NCBI GenBank assembly: GCA_036346275.1
Contig: CM070724.1
Location: forward strand, 50,717,038-50,781,037
DNA from: Otatea glauca
Taxonomy: Eukaryota > Streptophyta > Magnoliopsida > Poales > Poaceae
Direction: 5' to 3'
Length of the DNA stretch: 64,000 nt
The notes below the pieces were generated by a model that made no database searches, was not told where the DNA came from, and saw only the letters and a program-made list of their open reading frames with translations. The translations under genes were made by a program, and so were the position numbers. Shown here one piece after another: positions 1-10,856 of the stretch (position 1 is the first letter of the stretch; every line of letters begins with the position of its first letter).

Positions 1-300
1 CAAGACGCCATCGACCAGCTCGACGAGGCGCGTGACGTGGCCATTCTGCGATCGGCCAAGTACCCGGCGGTGCGCCGCGCGCTACCACGATCGTCGGTCC
101 GGCCGGTCCTTCAACGTTGGCGACACGGTCTGCTACTGGTTCGATCTAGCAAAGACAAGCACAAGCTCTCACCGCCCTGGGAAGGCCCCTTCACCGTCGT
201 GGAGGTTCTCCGACCCGGCACCTTCCGACTCAAGGACACGGATGGCAACGTCATCTCCAACGCATGGAACATAGAAAAGTTAAGGCGTTTCTACCCTTAA
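1..300 (+). pseudogene. Ty3/gypsy polyprotein, integrase C-terminus (partial, frameshifted)
   Basis: Frame 1 begins QDAIDQLDEARDVAIL and ends with a segment containing PPWEGPF, TFRLKDTDG and NAWNIEKLRRFYP before a TAA at 298-300. This is the usual C-terminal tail of plant gypsy polyproteins, downstream of the integrase catalytic core. Between about 65 and 128 the family-like sequence (RYHDRRSGRSFNVGDTV) reads in frame 2, so the copy carries two compensating frameshifts. The 5' part is cut off by the window edge. The lineage comes from the tail motif and the downstream antisense ORF. Confidence 0.8.
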
Positions 301-436
301 AGCTCTTTCTTGTCCTTTGCGCCTTTTTTCACCCTCCTTCCAAGCGCCCGAACGCCGCGAGGTGCTCGGGGGCAGCTTGTTGAGGCCCTCGTACGGGTTG
401 CTTCCGCTCGGCGCGCTCACGCGGGTCGTTAACCAG

Positions 437-790
437 ACCAACCACCGGGCTCCTCCTAGACGGTAACCCTCTCGACCCAAGTCTCATGCGGCCTCGCCCG
501 GCCGGATATGGTTCTGAGTAGCGCTGCGGAAGAAGGAAGTGCCCGAACGAAGCAACCCTCGGGCGATCGGGAACACTCCGTTCCCGCGCGAGCACAGCCA
601 GTTCGCACACCTATACAGGTGGGTGACCCGACCAACCACAGGGCCCCTCCTAGGCGGTAACCCTCTCGACCCAAGTGCTACGGCCTCGCCCGGCCTCTCG
701 ATTCTGAGTGGCTCTTTGCGGAAGAAGGAAGTGCCCGAACGGGGCGGCCCTTGGTCGGTCGGGAACACTCCTATCCCGTGCAGGTGCACG
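437..790. repeat. Tandem duplication, ~193-bp unit, two copies
   Basis: Two diverged copies follow the polyprotein stop. The segment from gaccaaccaccgggctc at 437 returns at about 630, and the block gaagaaggaagtgcccgaac occurs at about 531 and 721. The unit is about 193 bp. It lies in the untranslated spacer of element 1. No coding potential is evident. Confidence 0.75.
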
Positions 791-1016
791 CAAATGCTTC
801 ACAGCCAAAGTTTCGGTCCCCTTCACGCCTCCCTCGTAAATGGTAAAACTCTGACCTACGCTTGACCAACCCCCAGGGTTTCTAAGGCTACGGTCGTCGA
901 ACGTTTTATCACAACGGGAAAATGCGAAAGACGGATTGGAACTTATCAAACCTTCAGTTTACTTCTTGCTAAGGTCTTTTTTACAATATGAAAAAGAAAA
1001 AGCATCTAATTCCTCC

Positions 1017-3865
1017 CTATTTTTCGTGGAGGATGCTCCCCGGCGGAATCCTTTCGGCGATCAGCCGGGCGTGCGGCTCGACTTGAAGTTCGAACCTGTC
1101 GACCTCCTCGTCAGTCCGGTTCCCCGCGATCCCGCTGCTGACGACGGCGAGGTCGATGCCATCGTAATAGGAGACGGTGTGGACAAGCGCCGAGGAAGCT
1201 CCGAGCACGGCGCCCATGCTCACCGAGCTCTCGACGTGTTCCGGCACTCGGGCCAGCGCGGCGACGAGCGAGCTAGGGCCCGACGCGGTTCCAAGCACTC
1301 GGTCGCAGATGTCCTGGCCGACCTTGCGAAGGGTCCTCAACTCTGCGGTCAGGTCAGACCGTTCTCCCTCGGCCACCATCAGCTCCGCCAAGGCCACGTC
1401 CCGCGCTGTGATTGCCGCGTCGCGGGCCTGCACCGCCTCTCTCCGTGCCTCCACGGCGCTGCCAAGGTTCATCTGCAGCTCTGCAGATCAGGATGACATC
1501 AGAAGGCGCGCCCAACGAGCCACAAATGCAAAATCGACTAAGGAGTCAGGACAATTACCGGCCGTGGAGCTCGTCGAGCGCCGGCTCCACTCGATCTTGG
1601 CGGCCGCCTCCGGCGGCGTCACGCTTGATTCCGCTCGCTCGGCGCCCTCCCGAATCCAATCCCCCTCGCCTTGGAGACGGGCCGCCTCCGACCGCGCGGT
1701 CCCTTCGGCGGCGACGACGGCATCTTTGGCGCTGCTAGCAGCCGCCAAAAGGGACTCGAGCTCTGTCACCCGCGCCGCCAAGGACTGGCTCGCCCGGCGC
1801 TCTTCAACCAGGACCTGGGTAGCCCGACCCAGCTCCTGGCGGGTCTCCTCCACCGCCTTCTGCTCGCGAGCCAAGGCCTGCCGAGCGTCGCGCAGCTCGG
1901 GACGCAGTCGATCGCGCTCTTCCTCGGCAACCAACTTCCGGTCTTGAGACCCCGGAGGAACTGGGACTTATCCCCTGAACGGACCCGCAAGCGCTGCAAA
2001 GCACAACACTCTTTTAGCCTATAACAAAACCATCAAAAGATATAAGAGACAGGTTTTGCCGACTTACCGCACCAACCGGGAGGATCCCCTCAGAGACCGC
2101 GTCCAGCACTCCGCTGGAGCAATCGAGTGCGAGAGCCAGACCCTCTTGGATCTCGCCGTCTGCTCCTGGCCACAATGCAAACGATCCGAAAAACCTCCCA
2201 TCACTGCGCCACGGGTCGTCAGCGGGAGGACGATCACGGGTTTGGTCGTCTCCGTCGATCAACGCAGCGAGGCGGTGGCGGACCCGCTGGTCGGCGCCGG
2301 CGGCTTGCGGTCGCGAGAGACCACTCAGCGCCTCCCCCTGCGGCTCCAACGGAATCAGCTCCGACACTGGTTTCCCCGGGCGGGCTCACAGCGCGGCGTT
2401 AAGGCCGCCCAGAAGTCGACCGCGCATGCGGTGGGCTCTCGGCGGCGGCGGGAGCTCCTCCCGACCCCCCTCGACTGCAGAAGGAAGCCCTGATTCTTCG
2501 AGGGTCGGCGAATCTCCCTCATGCCCTGGCTCGGTCTCTGTCGCCGCGACCAACCCCTGATCCGTCGGCAGCTCCAACACCGCCTGCGGAGCCTCGGTCC
2601 TTGTCGACCCCGGTGCCGCCAGTGTTGCCACGACCCTTGCCGAGCTGGCCACGCCCACCGCCTCCTCGGGCTACTCTGACTCCACCGACGGCTTCTCGAT
2701 CCCCGCCTGCTGCTCGACGGCCCGACATCGGACCAGCAGTACGGGTCGGCACCGCTGCTCCCGCTGCCGTCACTGGAGGTCGATCCCACACCGCCCATCT
2801 CGACGGCGGTCGTTTCGGACACTTCCTCACCGCGCGCTCCTTCTTCTTCTTCCTCCGCTTCTCCTCCCTGCGCTTCTTACGCGCAGTTTCGTGCTGAGCT
2901 GAGCCCGCGCGGGCCGTCGCCCTCAGTGCCTTCTCCCCCGGCAACAACACCCGGGAAACCATCCCGGTAAGCCCCTGAGAAATGCAGAAACGACAATAAG
3001 ACCGAATGCTAGGAAAAAGAAAAGGGGAGAGGAAACAAGAAGAGAGTTGCTCGGATTACCAGGTCCGGGGGATGAGCCGCCGAAAATGGCTTGGGGTGCC
3101 CGCCCGCTGCTTCGGTGGCGTTCCTGCCCGTGACGGCGGACACCCGAGCCTCAACCTCCGAGGCGGAGAGTTCTGGCCCCGCCATCCTCATGGGGTCAGA
3201 TGTCCCCCCATATCGGAACATGGGGAGCAGCCTATCCATGAGCGGCTGAACGCGCATCTTCACGAAAGCGCGCACAACAACATCACCGGCCGCCTCGCTC
3301 ATCGGACCTTGATCCGATCAATAATCTCGGCCACCTTGGCCTTCTCTTTCTTGGCGGCGCCCCAGGTCCACTCGGGCCCCGCCTCGACCAACCGACCGGT
3401 GAAGACCGGGGCGCTGCCTCCAGTGTTCTGAACATAGAACCACTCGGAGTGCTAGCCCCGGTTCGACGACGGCAACTTCACGTCGATATAGTCCGACCCC
3501 CGGCCAACACTCATCTGGAGTGCCAAGCCGCCCACGCGCGCCGGAGCGTCCGATGGCTTATCCTTTCTCACCCGCGCATGGAAGAGGTGCCGCCACAACG
3601 CCCAGTGCGGCTCGATACCCAAGAACGCCTCGCACAGCATCATGAAAATCGCGAGGTGGAGGACGCCATTGGGGTTAAGGTGCTGCACCTCCGCCTTGTA
3701 GTGAGAGAGTAGCCCCCGGACGAATGGGTGCAGAGGGAGACCAAACCCGCGCTCGTAAAACGAGGCAGGCACGACGATCTCATCGTCCCCCGGCGAGGGG
3801 ACAGCGGCCCTCATTAGCACCCTCCAGCTTGAGACGTCTTGCGGGGGAAGGAACCCTTTCTTCAC
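1017..3865 (-). pseudogene. Antisense ORF of Tat-type element 1 (gypsy-type transposon domain), degraded
   Basis: The frame reads leftward. The N-terminal part (3865-3452) has the conserved core of the plant 'putative gypsy type transposon' domain (Pfam PF04195 from memory): GDDEIVVPASFYERGFGLPL, then a block with PFVRGLLSHYK and FLGIEPHWALWRHLF. An in-frame TAG near 3455 sits where the next residues continue as HSEWFYVQN, so the frame is interrupted there. Further left (3302-3009, 2962-2386, 1934-1488, 1472-1017) are Ala/Glu/Arg-rich stretches typical of long coiled coils, such as EARREAVQARDAAITARDVA. The breaks may be introns or decay. The function of these antisense products is unknown. 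Confidence 0.7.
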
Positions 3866-4900
3866 TGTGCCAAGCGGCGGCTAGGGGGATGGAGCACTCC
3901 GACCACGACATTCTCAAGAAGAGCAGACAAAAGGTGAGGAAGGGGAAGGTGTTTCCTCTCTGCAAGCCTGCTGCTTTTTTCTATCTTAGGCAAGGACAGG
4001 AGAACGAGGAAAAGCAAGGGCAGGCAATCGTCCTAGCATCCCCGTGCCGAATTTATAAAGGCCGGGCAGGCGCCAGCCGAACCGTCACTAGCCGAACAGA
4101 CACTGCCTCGAACGAATCGTCGCACGTTCCGTCCCTCCGGCTGCTACGCCGAGCAAAATGGTAACCCTGCGGTTTCCAATTCCTCTCTACGCATTTAAGT
4201 CTGACAGGACTGCAGGAGGCAAAAATACACCGCTTCAAGATGCGCCCCCTGTGACCTCTTGGTCTCCGCCTTCGGGCCAGGACGGTTGCTCGAGGCGCAT
4301 GCGAGAGGCCCACTAGGCCGCTGCGGCCCCCAAAGTGGCAAAATAGCTCGAAAGCTCGCGTCCGGGGCCCAGTAAAAAGCTGCGGGTCCCAAGGGCATGA
4401 TCCACCAAGTGGATTCAAGCCGCCCCAGTGGAAAGTTGAGCAAGGGGCGAGTGCAAGGCGAGCTCCCAGTGGGCCTCCAGTTGGGTTGGCTGACGACCCA
4501 ATCGCCTTAACTCATGTCCGAGATCATACTTCACACTCTCCCGCGGAGCCCATCGATGGGTGACAGCCAGCTGTGCTCTGGGTCGGCGAACGACCCAGAG
4601 TCCGATACGGGATCGAGTAAAGAAAGGTTTCTCATGGGTCGCCCGCGATGGGCGGACACCTCTGTTGCCGATCGTCCGCTTGGAAGGGTCCCCCTTGGGA
4701 GGGACCTCCAAGGACCCACTCGGATCACTCGTTATTAGCTCCATGAGCACGGCGTTCAAACCAACGCGGGTAAACGCGCGTTCGCTCACCCCCTCCAGGT
4801 CCCACACCTGCGGACGGGGCGTACACGTGGGATAGACAACGGCCACTCCTCTCGCAGCTACCCTCGCGGGCGAGGGCACGGGATGGACGCCTACGTCCGA
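3866..4900. other. Non-coding internal region of element 1
   Basis: GC-rich spacer between the start of the antisense ORF and the 80-bp array. Open frames occur on both strands but none resembles a known protein. It could hold the promoter of the leftward antisense ORF; I see no clear TATA box on the minus strand. Confidence 0.4.
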
Positions 4901-5460
4901 TCCACGGCGTTAAGCGGGCACTTTCGGGCACGGCAATCTCGGAGACATCTGGCCGTCCTCGCCGACCTAGGCGCCGTCCAGCCACGACGTTAAACGGACA
5001 CTCGGGCACCAGAATCTCTCGGAGACATCTGCCCGTCCTCGCCGACCTAGGCGCCGTCCAACCACGACGTTAAACGGGCACTCAGGCACCAGAATCTCTC
5101 AGAGACTTCTGGCCATCCTCGCCGACCTAGGCGTCGTCCAGCCACGACGTTAAACGGGCACTCGGGCACCAGAATCTCTCGGAGACATCTGGCCGTCCTC
5201 GCCGACCTAGGCGCCGTCCAGCCACGACGTTAAACGGGCACTCGGGCACCAGAATCTCTCGGAGACATCTGGCCGTCCTCGCCGACCAAGGCCGTGTCTA
5301 GCTACGACGTTAAACGGGCACTCGGGCACCAGAACCTCCCAAGAGGCATCTGGTCGTCCCAGCCGACCAAGGCCGTGTCTAGCTACGACGTTAAACGAGC
5401 GCTCGGACACCGGAACCTCCCGAGAGGTATCCGGTCATCCGCGTCGACCAAGGCATTGAA
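4901..5460. repeat. 80-bp tandem array, seven copies
   Basis: The block cacgacgttaaacgggcac recurs at about 4901, 4981, 5061, 5141, 5221, 5301 and 5382, a strict 80-bp period. Each unit also carries ctcgggcaccagaatctc and a gtcctcgccgacctagg segment. The last two copies are more diverged. The array lies between the antisense ORF and the 3' LTR of element 1. Arrays in this position are common in Tat-lineage elements and may act as untranslated structure; no function is shown here. Confidence 0.9.
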
Positions 5461-6330
5461 GCTCCCGTGCTTAAGAAAAACAACCACGCATCGACTGCTG
5501 ACCCTCGGGGGCATGAGTGGTCTAAGAAAGCATCTAAAAGCGAAGTCGACATACAGATGAATCAGATCGCAAAAGAAAGGGAAATTTTATTATAAGTCGA
5601 CAAAGCTCAAACATTACATAATGTTACACGATACAAGATCACGTGATATGATGGAGCTATTTCAGCACCAACTATTATATCACGGATTTCAGATTGCGCG
5701 CCGGACGAGCCGACGGCTACCGGCTACAAGACGCACGCATCGCGCTCAAGAGGGCGCCTCACCACGAAGAGCTTCAGGACAACCCCGCGGTAGCGTCGGC
5801 GGTGCGATGTCACGGGCCACGGCCTCCTCCTCCATGAGCTCGGCCATCGCCCGGTCATGCTCAGCCCAGAGTTCGGCCAAGGGATCCTCTTCCACCACCT
5901 CGACATCGTCATGAAAGCCAAAGACCAACGGATGCGCCGAAGCCATTGGAGGATTGAAGAAGAAGATTCTAGGGTGGGAGTAACCATTCAAGCAAGCGGT
6001 GGTACCCTTATATACCCAAAGGAAGGAAGATCAAACGACTCCGCATAAATGCCAGCGCGAGAAAGCGGCGCCCGCCGCGGATCCGGCGGTTGAGAAGACG
6101 AATGGTCAAGACGTGCAAAACCATGCGCGACACACACCACCAAGCAATTAAAAAGCTTCCAGAGGCCAAGGGTACCCCCGATAGGTCCCTCAGCAGCTGC
6201 CGGGTGAGCCCGAAGCACATCAGGTTGGAGCCAACCAGCCAGGTCGGTCAGACCAGCCGACCAAATCCGGCCGCCACCTTCGACCATGCTTTACCGACCA
6301 AGCTCAACCCTCGACCGTATCTAACGAAAT
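5461..6330. other. Non-coding 3' internal region of element 1
   Basis: Mixed-composition DNA between the 80-bp array and the polypurine tract. Open frames exist on both strands (for example 5746-5991 minus) but match no family I recognise. It is treated as untranslated retrotransposon sequence. Confidence 0.4.
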
Positions 6331-6352
6331 CGCTCGGGGGTTCGGGGGCTAC
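6331..6352 (+). other. Polypurine tract, element 1
   Basis: The G-rich stretch cgctcgggggttcgggggct lies directly before the proposed LTR start TGACGAGT at 6353. Priming of plus-strand DNA from such a tract is general LTR-retrotransposon biology. Confidence 0.6.
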
Positions 6353-7263
6353 TGACGAGTATTCATACAATGGGTACCCCGCGGCCGAATGTGAATCAGT
6401 CGTCCATGCGGCTCAGACCAAAGGCCTCGCGGTCTACAAAAGACATTCGACCCCGACTTAACAAAGCTGCTCCAAGGTCGTCCTCGACCTAACGGGGCGT
6501 CCGACCCCCGCCATAGGTCGGACTCCCCGCCGGCTCCGACAAAGCTAAGGCGATCATCGCCAAGGTCCAGGTGTCAGGCCTCCGTCGGCCATCGGCCACG
6601 TGGTCTGCGGACCCAACCACTCAAAGTGATCGTGCGAGGGCAAGTGGCTCCTTTCCAAAACAGCACGAAGGCTGCTAAAGTCAAAGACTCCAGTCTCATC
6701 GTCCGGTCACGCGACGATGCGGAGATCGCTCCCTCGAGGCAGCACCAGAGTCACACACTATGACGTCGGTGCCGTCGGACCGCGAAGCGGTCTGCTGTTT
6801 CCCAATGAGGCGTGATGATCTACTCGATAAGCCCACCAACCCGATATGGGCAGAAGAGGGGATCGACCAACAACCGAGACCAAGGGTCAGAGCTAGCATA
6901 GAGATCTTCACCCTTCCCTCTCTCAACTTCCCGTGTAGCCTGCCCCCTCCGACTATATAAAGGGAGGCAGGGTCTTCTAGAACGGGGAACTCTCCTACGC
7001 TCTCTTAGACAGTCTCTCAGGCTTCCTTTCTCTTAGCCTTCTACGAATGCGTACAGCGTTCTCGTGCTCGAGCTCCTAGCTCCGCTTGTAAACAACGTGC
7101 GCCTTCGCACCTAAAGCAATCTGATAAACACCACGCGAATGGAGTAGGGACATTGGCCCAACCAAAGATACATCCCGGCCTTTAGGTCTAACCATTCAAG
7201 GAGAGGGAGCGCGCGGCCCCTTAGACTTAGAAATTTACTTGCCGGTGACACGAAACCCCGACA
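6353..7263 (+). mobile_element. 3' LTR of element 1
   Basis: The LTR runs from TGACGAGTATTCATAC at 6353, directly after the polypurine tract, to gaaaccccgaca ending at 7263, about 911 bp. It carries a TATA box near 6954. The 5' terminus is inferred from the tract and looks diverged from the TGTCGGG expected to mirror the CCCCGACA end. The 5-bp direct repeat cannot be checked because the left end is outside the window; aaaat follows at 7264-7268. Confidence 0.7.
6954..6961 (+). promoter_or_regulatory. LTR promoter TATA box
   Basis: tatataaa followed by ggaggcagg sits in the middle of the LTR, where a U3/R boundary is expected. Element 2 has the same arrangement (gtataaaaggaggc) in both of its LTRs. 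Confidence 0.7.
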
Positions 7264-7764
7264 AAAATCTAGTAAAAGATCTCATCTCCCCCTTTTTCAA
7301 TAATCCAACATTCATATTTTTTTAGTGATCAAGTACTTGTTGTTAAGAACATTATGATATAATTATCCGTTATAGTATTTGACATGTATTAGTATGTTTA
7401 TTGATTCCGAACTTAAACTCATATTCTTACCTTCAAAAGTATAATGGTTTAATGATTTGATTGGAGGTAACTTGTATTATATACGAATTTAATTTTTTAA
7501 TATTGAAAACGTGATAAATGATATATAGCTTCTGCGATAGGTAGCGATAGATGCTGTAGCTTTTGTAAAACCTTATTGTGAAGTCGGGAAAATCATGAAT
7601 TAATTAAAACCTTGAGCGAGAATCACATGGTCAATCGAAAAGAGAGAAAATATCGTTAAATTTACATTTTTCGTCTTATATCTCGGGACAAAAACCGAAA
7701 AGCAAACACACAAAAGAGCCGAAGGGAGTATATTGGTCAGATGAGACGTACGATTAGTGGCAAT
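7264..7764. other. AT-rich spacer with a possible Stowaway-like end
   Basis: No gene is visible. At 7716-7730 the sequence gagccgaagggag followed by TA resembles the 3' terminus of a Stowaway MITE (consensus about CTCCCTCCG on the other strand, TA duplication). No matching left end is present before element 1, so this would be a truncated copy. Confidence 0.35.
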
Positions 7765-7992
7765 TGTTGGAACAGAATGCCAAAAGCTTTGGGACAATTT
7801 TTTCTTTATTACTTTTCGCTCTATTCGGTTACAAAAAAACTCAAGTATACCCCTATATTTATACCCAAAACTACAACCCTATTTAACGGAATAGGATTAT
7901 ACTTCCTTGTCCTGATCGGACTCCTCATCCTAAACTTTCTTAATACAAACTTTCCAAACTATAACTTTTCTATTACAAGATTATTTCTATCA
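7765..7992 (-). mobile_element. 3' LTR of the small element
   Basis: The plus-strand sequence starts TGTTGGAACAGAA and ends TTTCTATCA. It matches the copy at 9516-9741 along its length. On the minus strand it lies after the polypurine tract, which makes it the 3' LTR. Confidence 0.85.
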
Positions 7993-8009
7993 ATCACCCC
8001 CTTAACCTT
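7993..8009 (-). other. Polypurine tract of the small element
   Basis: The plus-strand bases atcacccccttaacctt read AAGGTTAAGGGGGTGAT on the minus strand, directly against the 3' LTR. This fixes the orientation of the element. Confidence 0.75.
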
Positions 8010-8311
8010 GTAACATAGCTCGAACTCATTGAGTCAATTGGTCTCAACTACGATTTACCCAACTCATACTCAATACAGGATTGTGAACGCATCTCTAAGT
8101 AGTTTTGCCTTCTTCTTGCGGGCCATACCACTAGTGACGCACCTCGCCGACGATTATGACCTTTTGCTTCAGCTCCAATTGTCTTTTCACCAGTAACACA
8201 ACTTGACGGCGACACAAACTCGGGTTAGAGCTTACTCATGAGAGAACTTGGACGCACCTACAAGAACTCTTGTGCACACATAGCAAAAACGATGGCCACA
8301 ACTCCTCAACA

Positions 8312-8490
8312 TCCTGAACTCATCTTTAACGAACTTGACTTTGGACGGCAAACGCATCTTCTCAACGTCCTGGACTCGTCTTCGACGGACTTGACTTTGG
8401 ACGACGAACACACCTCTCCAACGCTCTGGAGTCAACTTTGACGAACTTAACTTTGGACGGTGAACACATCTCTTCAACGCCCCTGAGTCA
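8312..8490. repeat. 56-bp tandem repeat, just over three copies
   Basis: Units beginning cctgaactcat (8312), cctggactcgt (8368), tctggagtcaa (8424) and ccctgagtca (about 8480) repeat every 56 bp. Each contains acttgactttggacgg and a ctcaacgc-like tail. The array is in the interior of the small LTR element. Confidence 0.8.
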
Positions 8491-9501
8491 ATTTTTTTCT
8501 TTCACAGCCGACCACACCTTTTTTTTCTTCTTCCCTCTGATTCTTGTTTGATCCGCACCCGCTTCACACGCGACCTGAGCCACATCGCTCGTACATGTAT
8601 GGACTCAACTACATACATGACCACGACACCAACGTGCACACGTATGTAACACACCTCCTACGTGCACAACATATACACGAACACCGTTGACAACCACTAG
8701 CCCAATGAACTGACTCATATATGCATGGATTCGTCTACACGCACCTGAGTCGACGAGTTTGTACTGCTCGCCGCTGGCTCCGTTGTGCCAAACTTGGCAA
8801 TGGCCTGTCGCCGCTGGCCCACGCACTCGCCAGTGCCCGATTGCCGCAACACCACGGAGTCCGCACGACAATGTCGCTCACGACCCACGCACGGTAGCGT
8901 GCACACCGGCGCCAGAAGCCTGCTCGTTGCCATCGCCTTTCGCTGCATCACGAGCACTAACTGCCCTATTCCTGAAGCATGGAGCAACATGCTTCGATGA
9001 AAGTCAATGCATGTCTCGAAGGCTACATGCATGCATGGCTCACGGTGCATCAGCAAGGAATAATATGCACGCGGATGAATCCCGTTGGAGGCAGTGGTGC
9101 CCAAGGCCACAGTGTCGTGCGCCTGTAGTGCGCTGTGCCACGCCGCGATGCACCCACGTTGTCGCCGCTCCAGCCGATCGAGGGTTGCGGCTTGTGTCCT
9201 CACCGGTAGCCTCAGCCTCGAAGGACGCATCCTACTCGCCCGAAGCGCACGCCGCCACGCTCTGCAGGCGCCGCTGCAAGCCCCCCACGCATGGCGTCGG
9301 AATTGCCAACGCTTGCCGCGCGAGCCGCCGCTGGGAGCGTGTGTTGCTGCTAGGAGTACCTCCCTCTGCCACGCGTGTTCAACTCCCAGCCGCATGTCAC
9401 GTCTCTTCAACACCGTCATCGCTCAACGACGATAACTTGCTTCCTCAGGTGCTGTCCCGGGAGTCTCCTCCTCCCGGGGGCAGCGGGTTGATCAACCTTA
9501 G

Positions 9502-9513
9502 GCTCTGATACCA
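9502..9513 (-). other. Primer-binding site (initiator tRNA-Met type)
   Basis: gctctgatacca on the plus strand is TGGTATCAGAGC on the minus strand. It lies two bases inside the 5' LTR, the normal place for the minus-strand DNA primer site of plant Ty1/copia-like elements. Confidence 0.85.
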
Positions 9514-9515
9514 AT

Positions 9516-9741
9516 TGTTGAAACAGAACGCCAAAAGCTTTGGGACAATTTTCTTTTCATTACTTCTCGCTCTGTTCACTTACAAAAAAACTCAAGTTTA
9601 CCTTTATATTTATAGCTAAAACTATAGCCCTATGTAACGGAATAGGATTCTACTTCCTTTCCTAATCGGACTCTCATCCTAAATTTTTTTAATATAAACT
9701 TTCCAAACTATAACTTTCCTATTACAAGATTATTTCTGTCA
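9516..9741 (-). mobile_element. 5' LTR of the small element
   Basis: The plus-strand sequence starts TGTTGAAACAGAACG and ends TTTCTGTCA. It pairs with 7765-7992. On the minus strand it carries a TATA-like AGCTATAAATATAAAG. Its outer end abuts the 5' LTR of element 2. Confidence 0.85.
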
Positions 9742-9979
9742 GTGTCGGGGATCGGACAGTCTGGCGCGCGTCCCCCTGACACGTGTCCGTTCCCCCTCTG
9801 TGCCCAGGGGACTGTTCCTAAGCCCAGGCAGAGACGTCTCCGATCTACCGGCCCGGGGCGCCGAGCAAACTGTTACCAGTCGGGATCCGACCAAAGGTCT
9901 CAAGAGGCCACCGGGGACCTCTCCGAGCTCTTCCCCGACCTGGCGGACCTCTCCGAGCTCTTCTCGGACCTGGCGGGTC

Positions 9980-10077
9980 GGGCTCCCGACCTCCGCGGAA
10001 TGGGCGGGTCCCAGACTCGACCAAGCCGGGCTCCCGACCTCCGTAGCGGGACGGGGTACCCCGACTCCGACCAAGCC
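9980..10077. repeat. ~50-bp LTR-internal tandem repeat, two copies
   Basis: Units start gggctcccgacctccg at 9980 and 10028 and end with ccgaccaagcc-like sequence. The 3' LTR carries three units at the same place. Confidence 0.8.
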
Positions 10078-10482
10078 AAGACAACCCCCGCCAAGGGCCG
10101 CGTGTCAAAGCCTCCACCTGCCAACAGCCACGTGCCCCACGAATGGGGTCAATCGAAGTGACTATACGAGAGCAGGTGGCCATCTCCCAAGATGGTTTAA
10201 TGACTGCCGAAGTCATGCTCCCAGTCCCATCAGCCGGTCACATACAGTACGAAGACACGCTCTCTCTCGAGGCAACACCCACGTCATGCGCAGCAACGTC
10301 AACACTCGTAAGGTTCGCAGAGGCGGTACGCCGTTTCAGGAAATACCTAACCGCTCGCCAACTAGACTCTGACCCAGCATGGGCAAGGCGGCGGTGATCG
10401 GTCGTGAGCGAAGGACCGAAGCTCCTAGTGTAGGTCACCTCGTCCTCTCCCAACTCTCGATGTAACCTGCCCCTTCCTTCCG

Positions 10483-10489
10483 TATAAAA
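10483..10489 (+). promoter_or_regulatory. LTR promoter TATA box, 5' LTR
   Basis: cgtataaaaggaggtagg in the 5' LTR matches the equivalent position in the 3' LTR and resembles the promoter of element 1. It would start the retroelement RNA about 30 bp downstream. Confidence 0.65.
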
Positions 10490-10788
10490 GGAGGTAGGAA
10501 CCCCCGTAGGAGGGGGACCAAACTCATCTGGCTAAGCCATTAGCATTCTCACTTGTAAACTTGGTACATCGATCTACACAAAAAGGCAATACAACATCAC
10601 CACACGAACTAGAGTAGGGGTTCGGCCCGAACCAGTATAAACCTTGTGTCCCCTGTTTGGTTGCACAGGCTCCCCTGCTTAGTGCGCCCGCCGAGGGTGC
10701 CAACCGGACGAGCGAAGCTCTGGGCCTCGCCCTCCGTACGATCCTTCCCCCTCTTTCTTTGCGGTCGGCGGTCCCGATCGTCGACAGC

Positions 10789-10809
10789 TGGCGCCCACCG
10801 TGGGGCCCG
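10789..10809 (+). other. Primer-binding site of element 2
   Basis: tggcgcccaccgtggggcc lies two bases after the LTR end. This is the PBS motif I associate with plant Tat-type gypsy elements. The exact priming tRNA is not established here. Confidence 0.75.
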
Positions 10810-10856
10810 AAGTTTCGTTCGTCCAAAGTTCGTCATCTTGGCCAGCTCAACACCTC

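Larger units (their letters stand above)
1..7263 (+). mobile_element. Tat-lineage Ty3/gypsy retrotransposon, 3' part (element 1)
   Basis: The window opens inside an LTR retrotransposon. In order it shows the end of integrase (1-300), a duplicated spacer, a long antisense reading frame (1017-3865), an 80-bp tandem array, a polypurine tract and a 3' LTR ending CCCCGACA at 7263. An antisense frame carrying the plant 'putative gypsy-type transposon' domain between integrase and the 3' LTR is known for the Tat lineage (Grande/RIRE2-like elements). The 5' LTR, gag and most of pol lie outside the window. Frameshifts and stops in both reading frames suggest an old, inactive copy. Confidence 0.85.
7765..9741 (-). 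mobile_element. Small non-autonomous LTR retrotransposon, minus strand
   Basis: Two near-identical direct repeats of about 227 bp bound a 1.5-kb interior. The right repeat is preceded on the plus strand by GCTCTGATACCA (9502-9513), the complement of a TGGTATCAGAGC primer-binding site for initiator tRNA-Met. The left repeat is followed by a sequence reading AAGGGGGTGAT on the minus strand, a polypurine tract. So the element reads right to left. The interior shows no gag, protease, integrase or reverse transcriptase, so it is non-autonomous. The PBS type suggests a Ty1/copia partner. Direct repeats at the outer edges are unclear (gcaat at 7760 versus ccaaa at 22207). Confidence 0.85.
9743..10786 (+). 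mobile_element. 5' LTR of element 2
   Basis: Starts TGTCGGGGATCGG and ends CCCGATCGTCGACA, 1044 bp. It aligns with 21125-22202 throughout. It carries two copies of a ~50-bp repeat (9980, 10028) where the 3' LTR has three, and a TATA box at 10483. Confidence 0.9.

Noticed and set aside
4901..5460. CRISPR-like array because of the regular 80-bp period
   Set aside because: The whole 80-bp unit is repeated with no unique spacers; it is a tandem repeat in a retrotransposon.
8715..9419. 234-codon minus-strand open frame (and a 249-codon plus-strand one over it)
   Set aside because: Both strands are open because of GC-rich composition; no domain is recognisable, and it lies in a non-autonomous LTR element.
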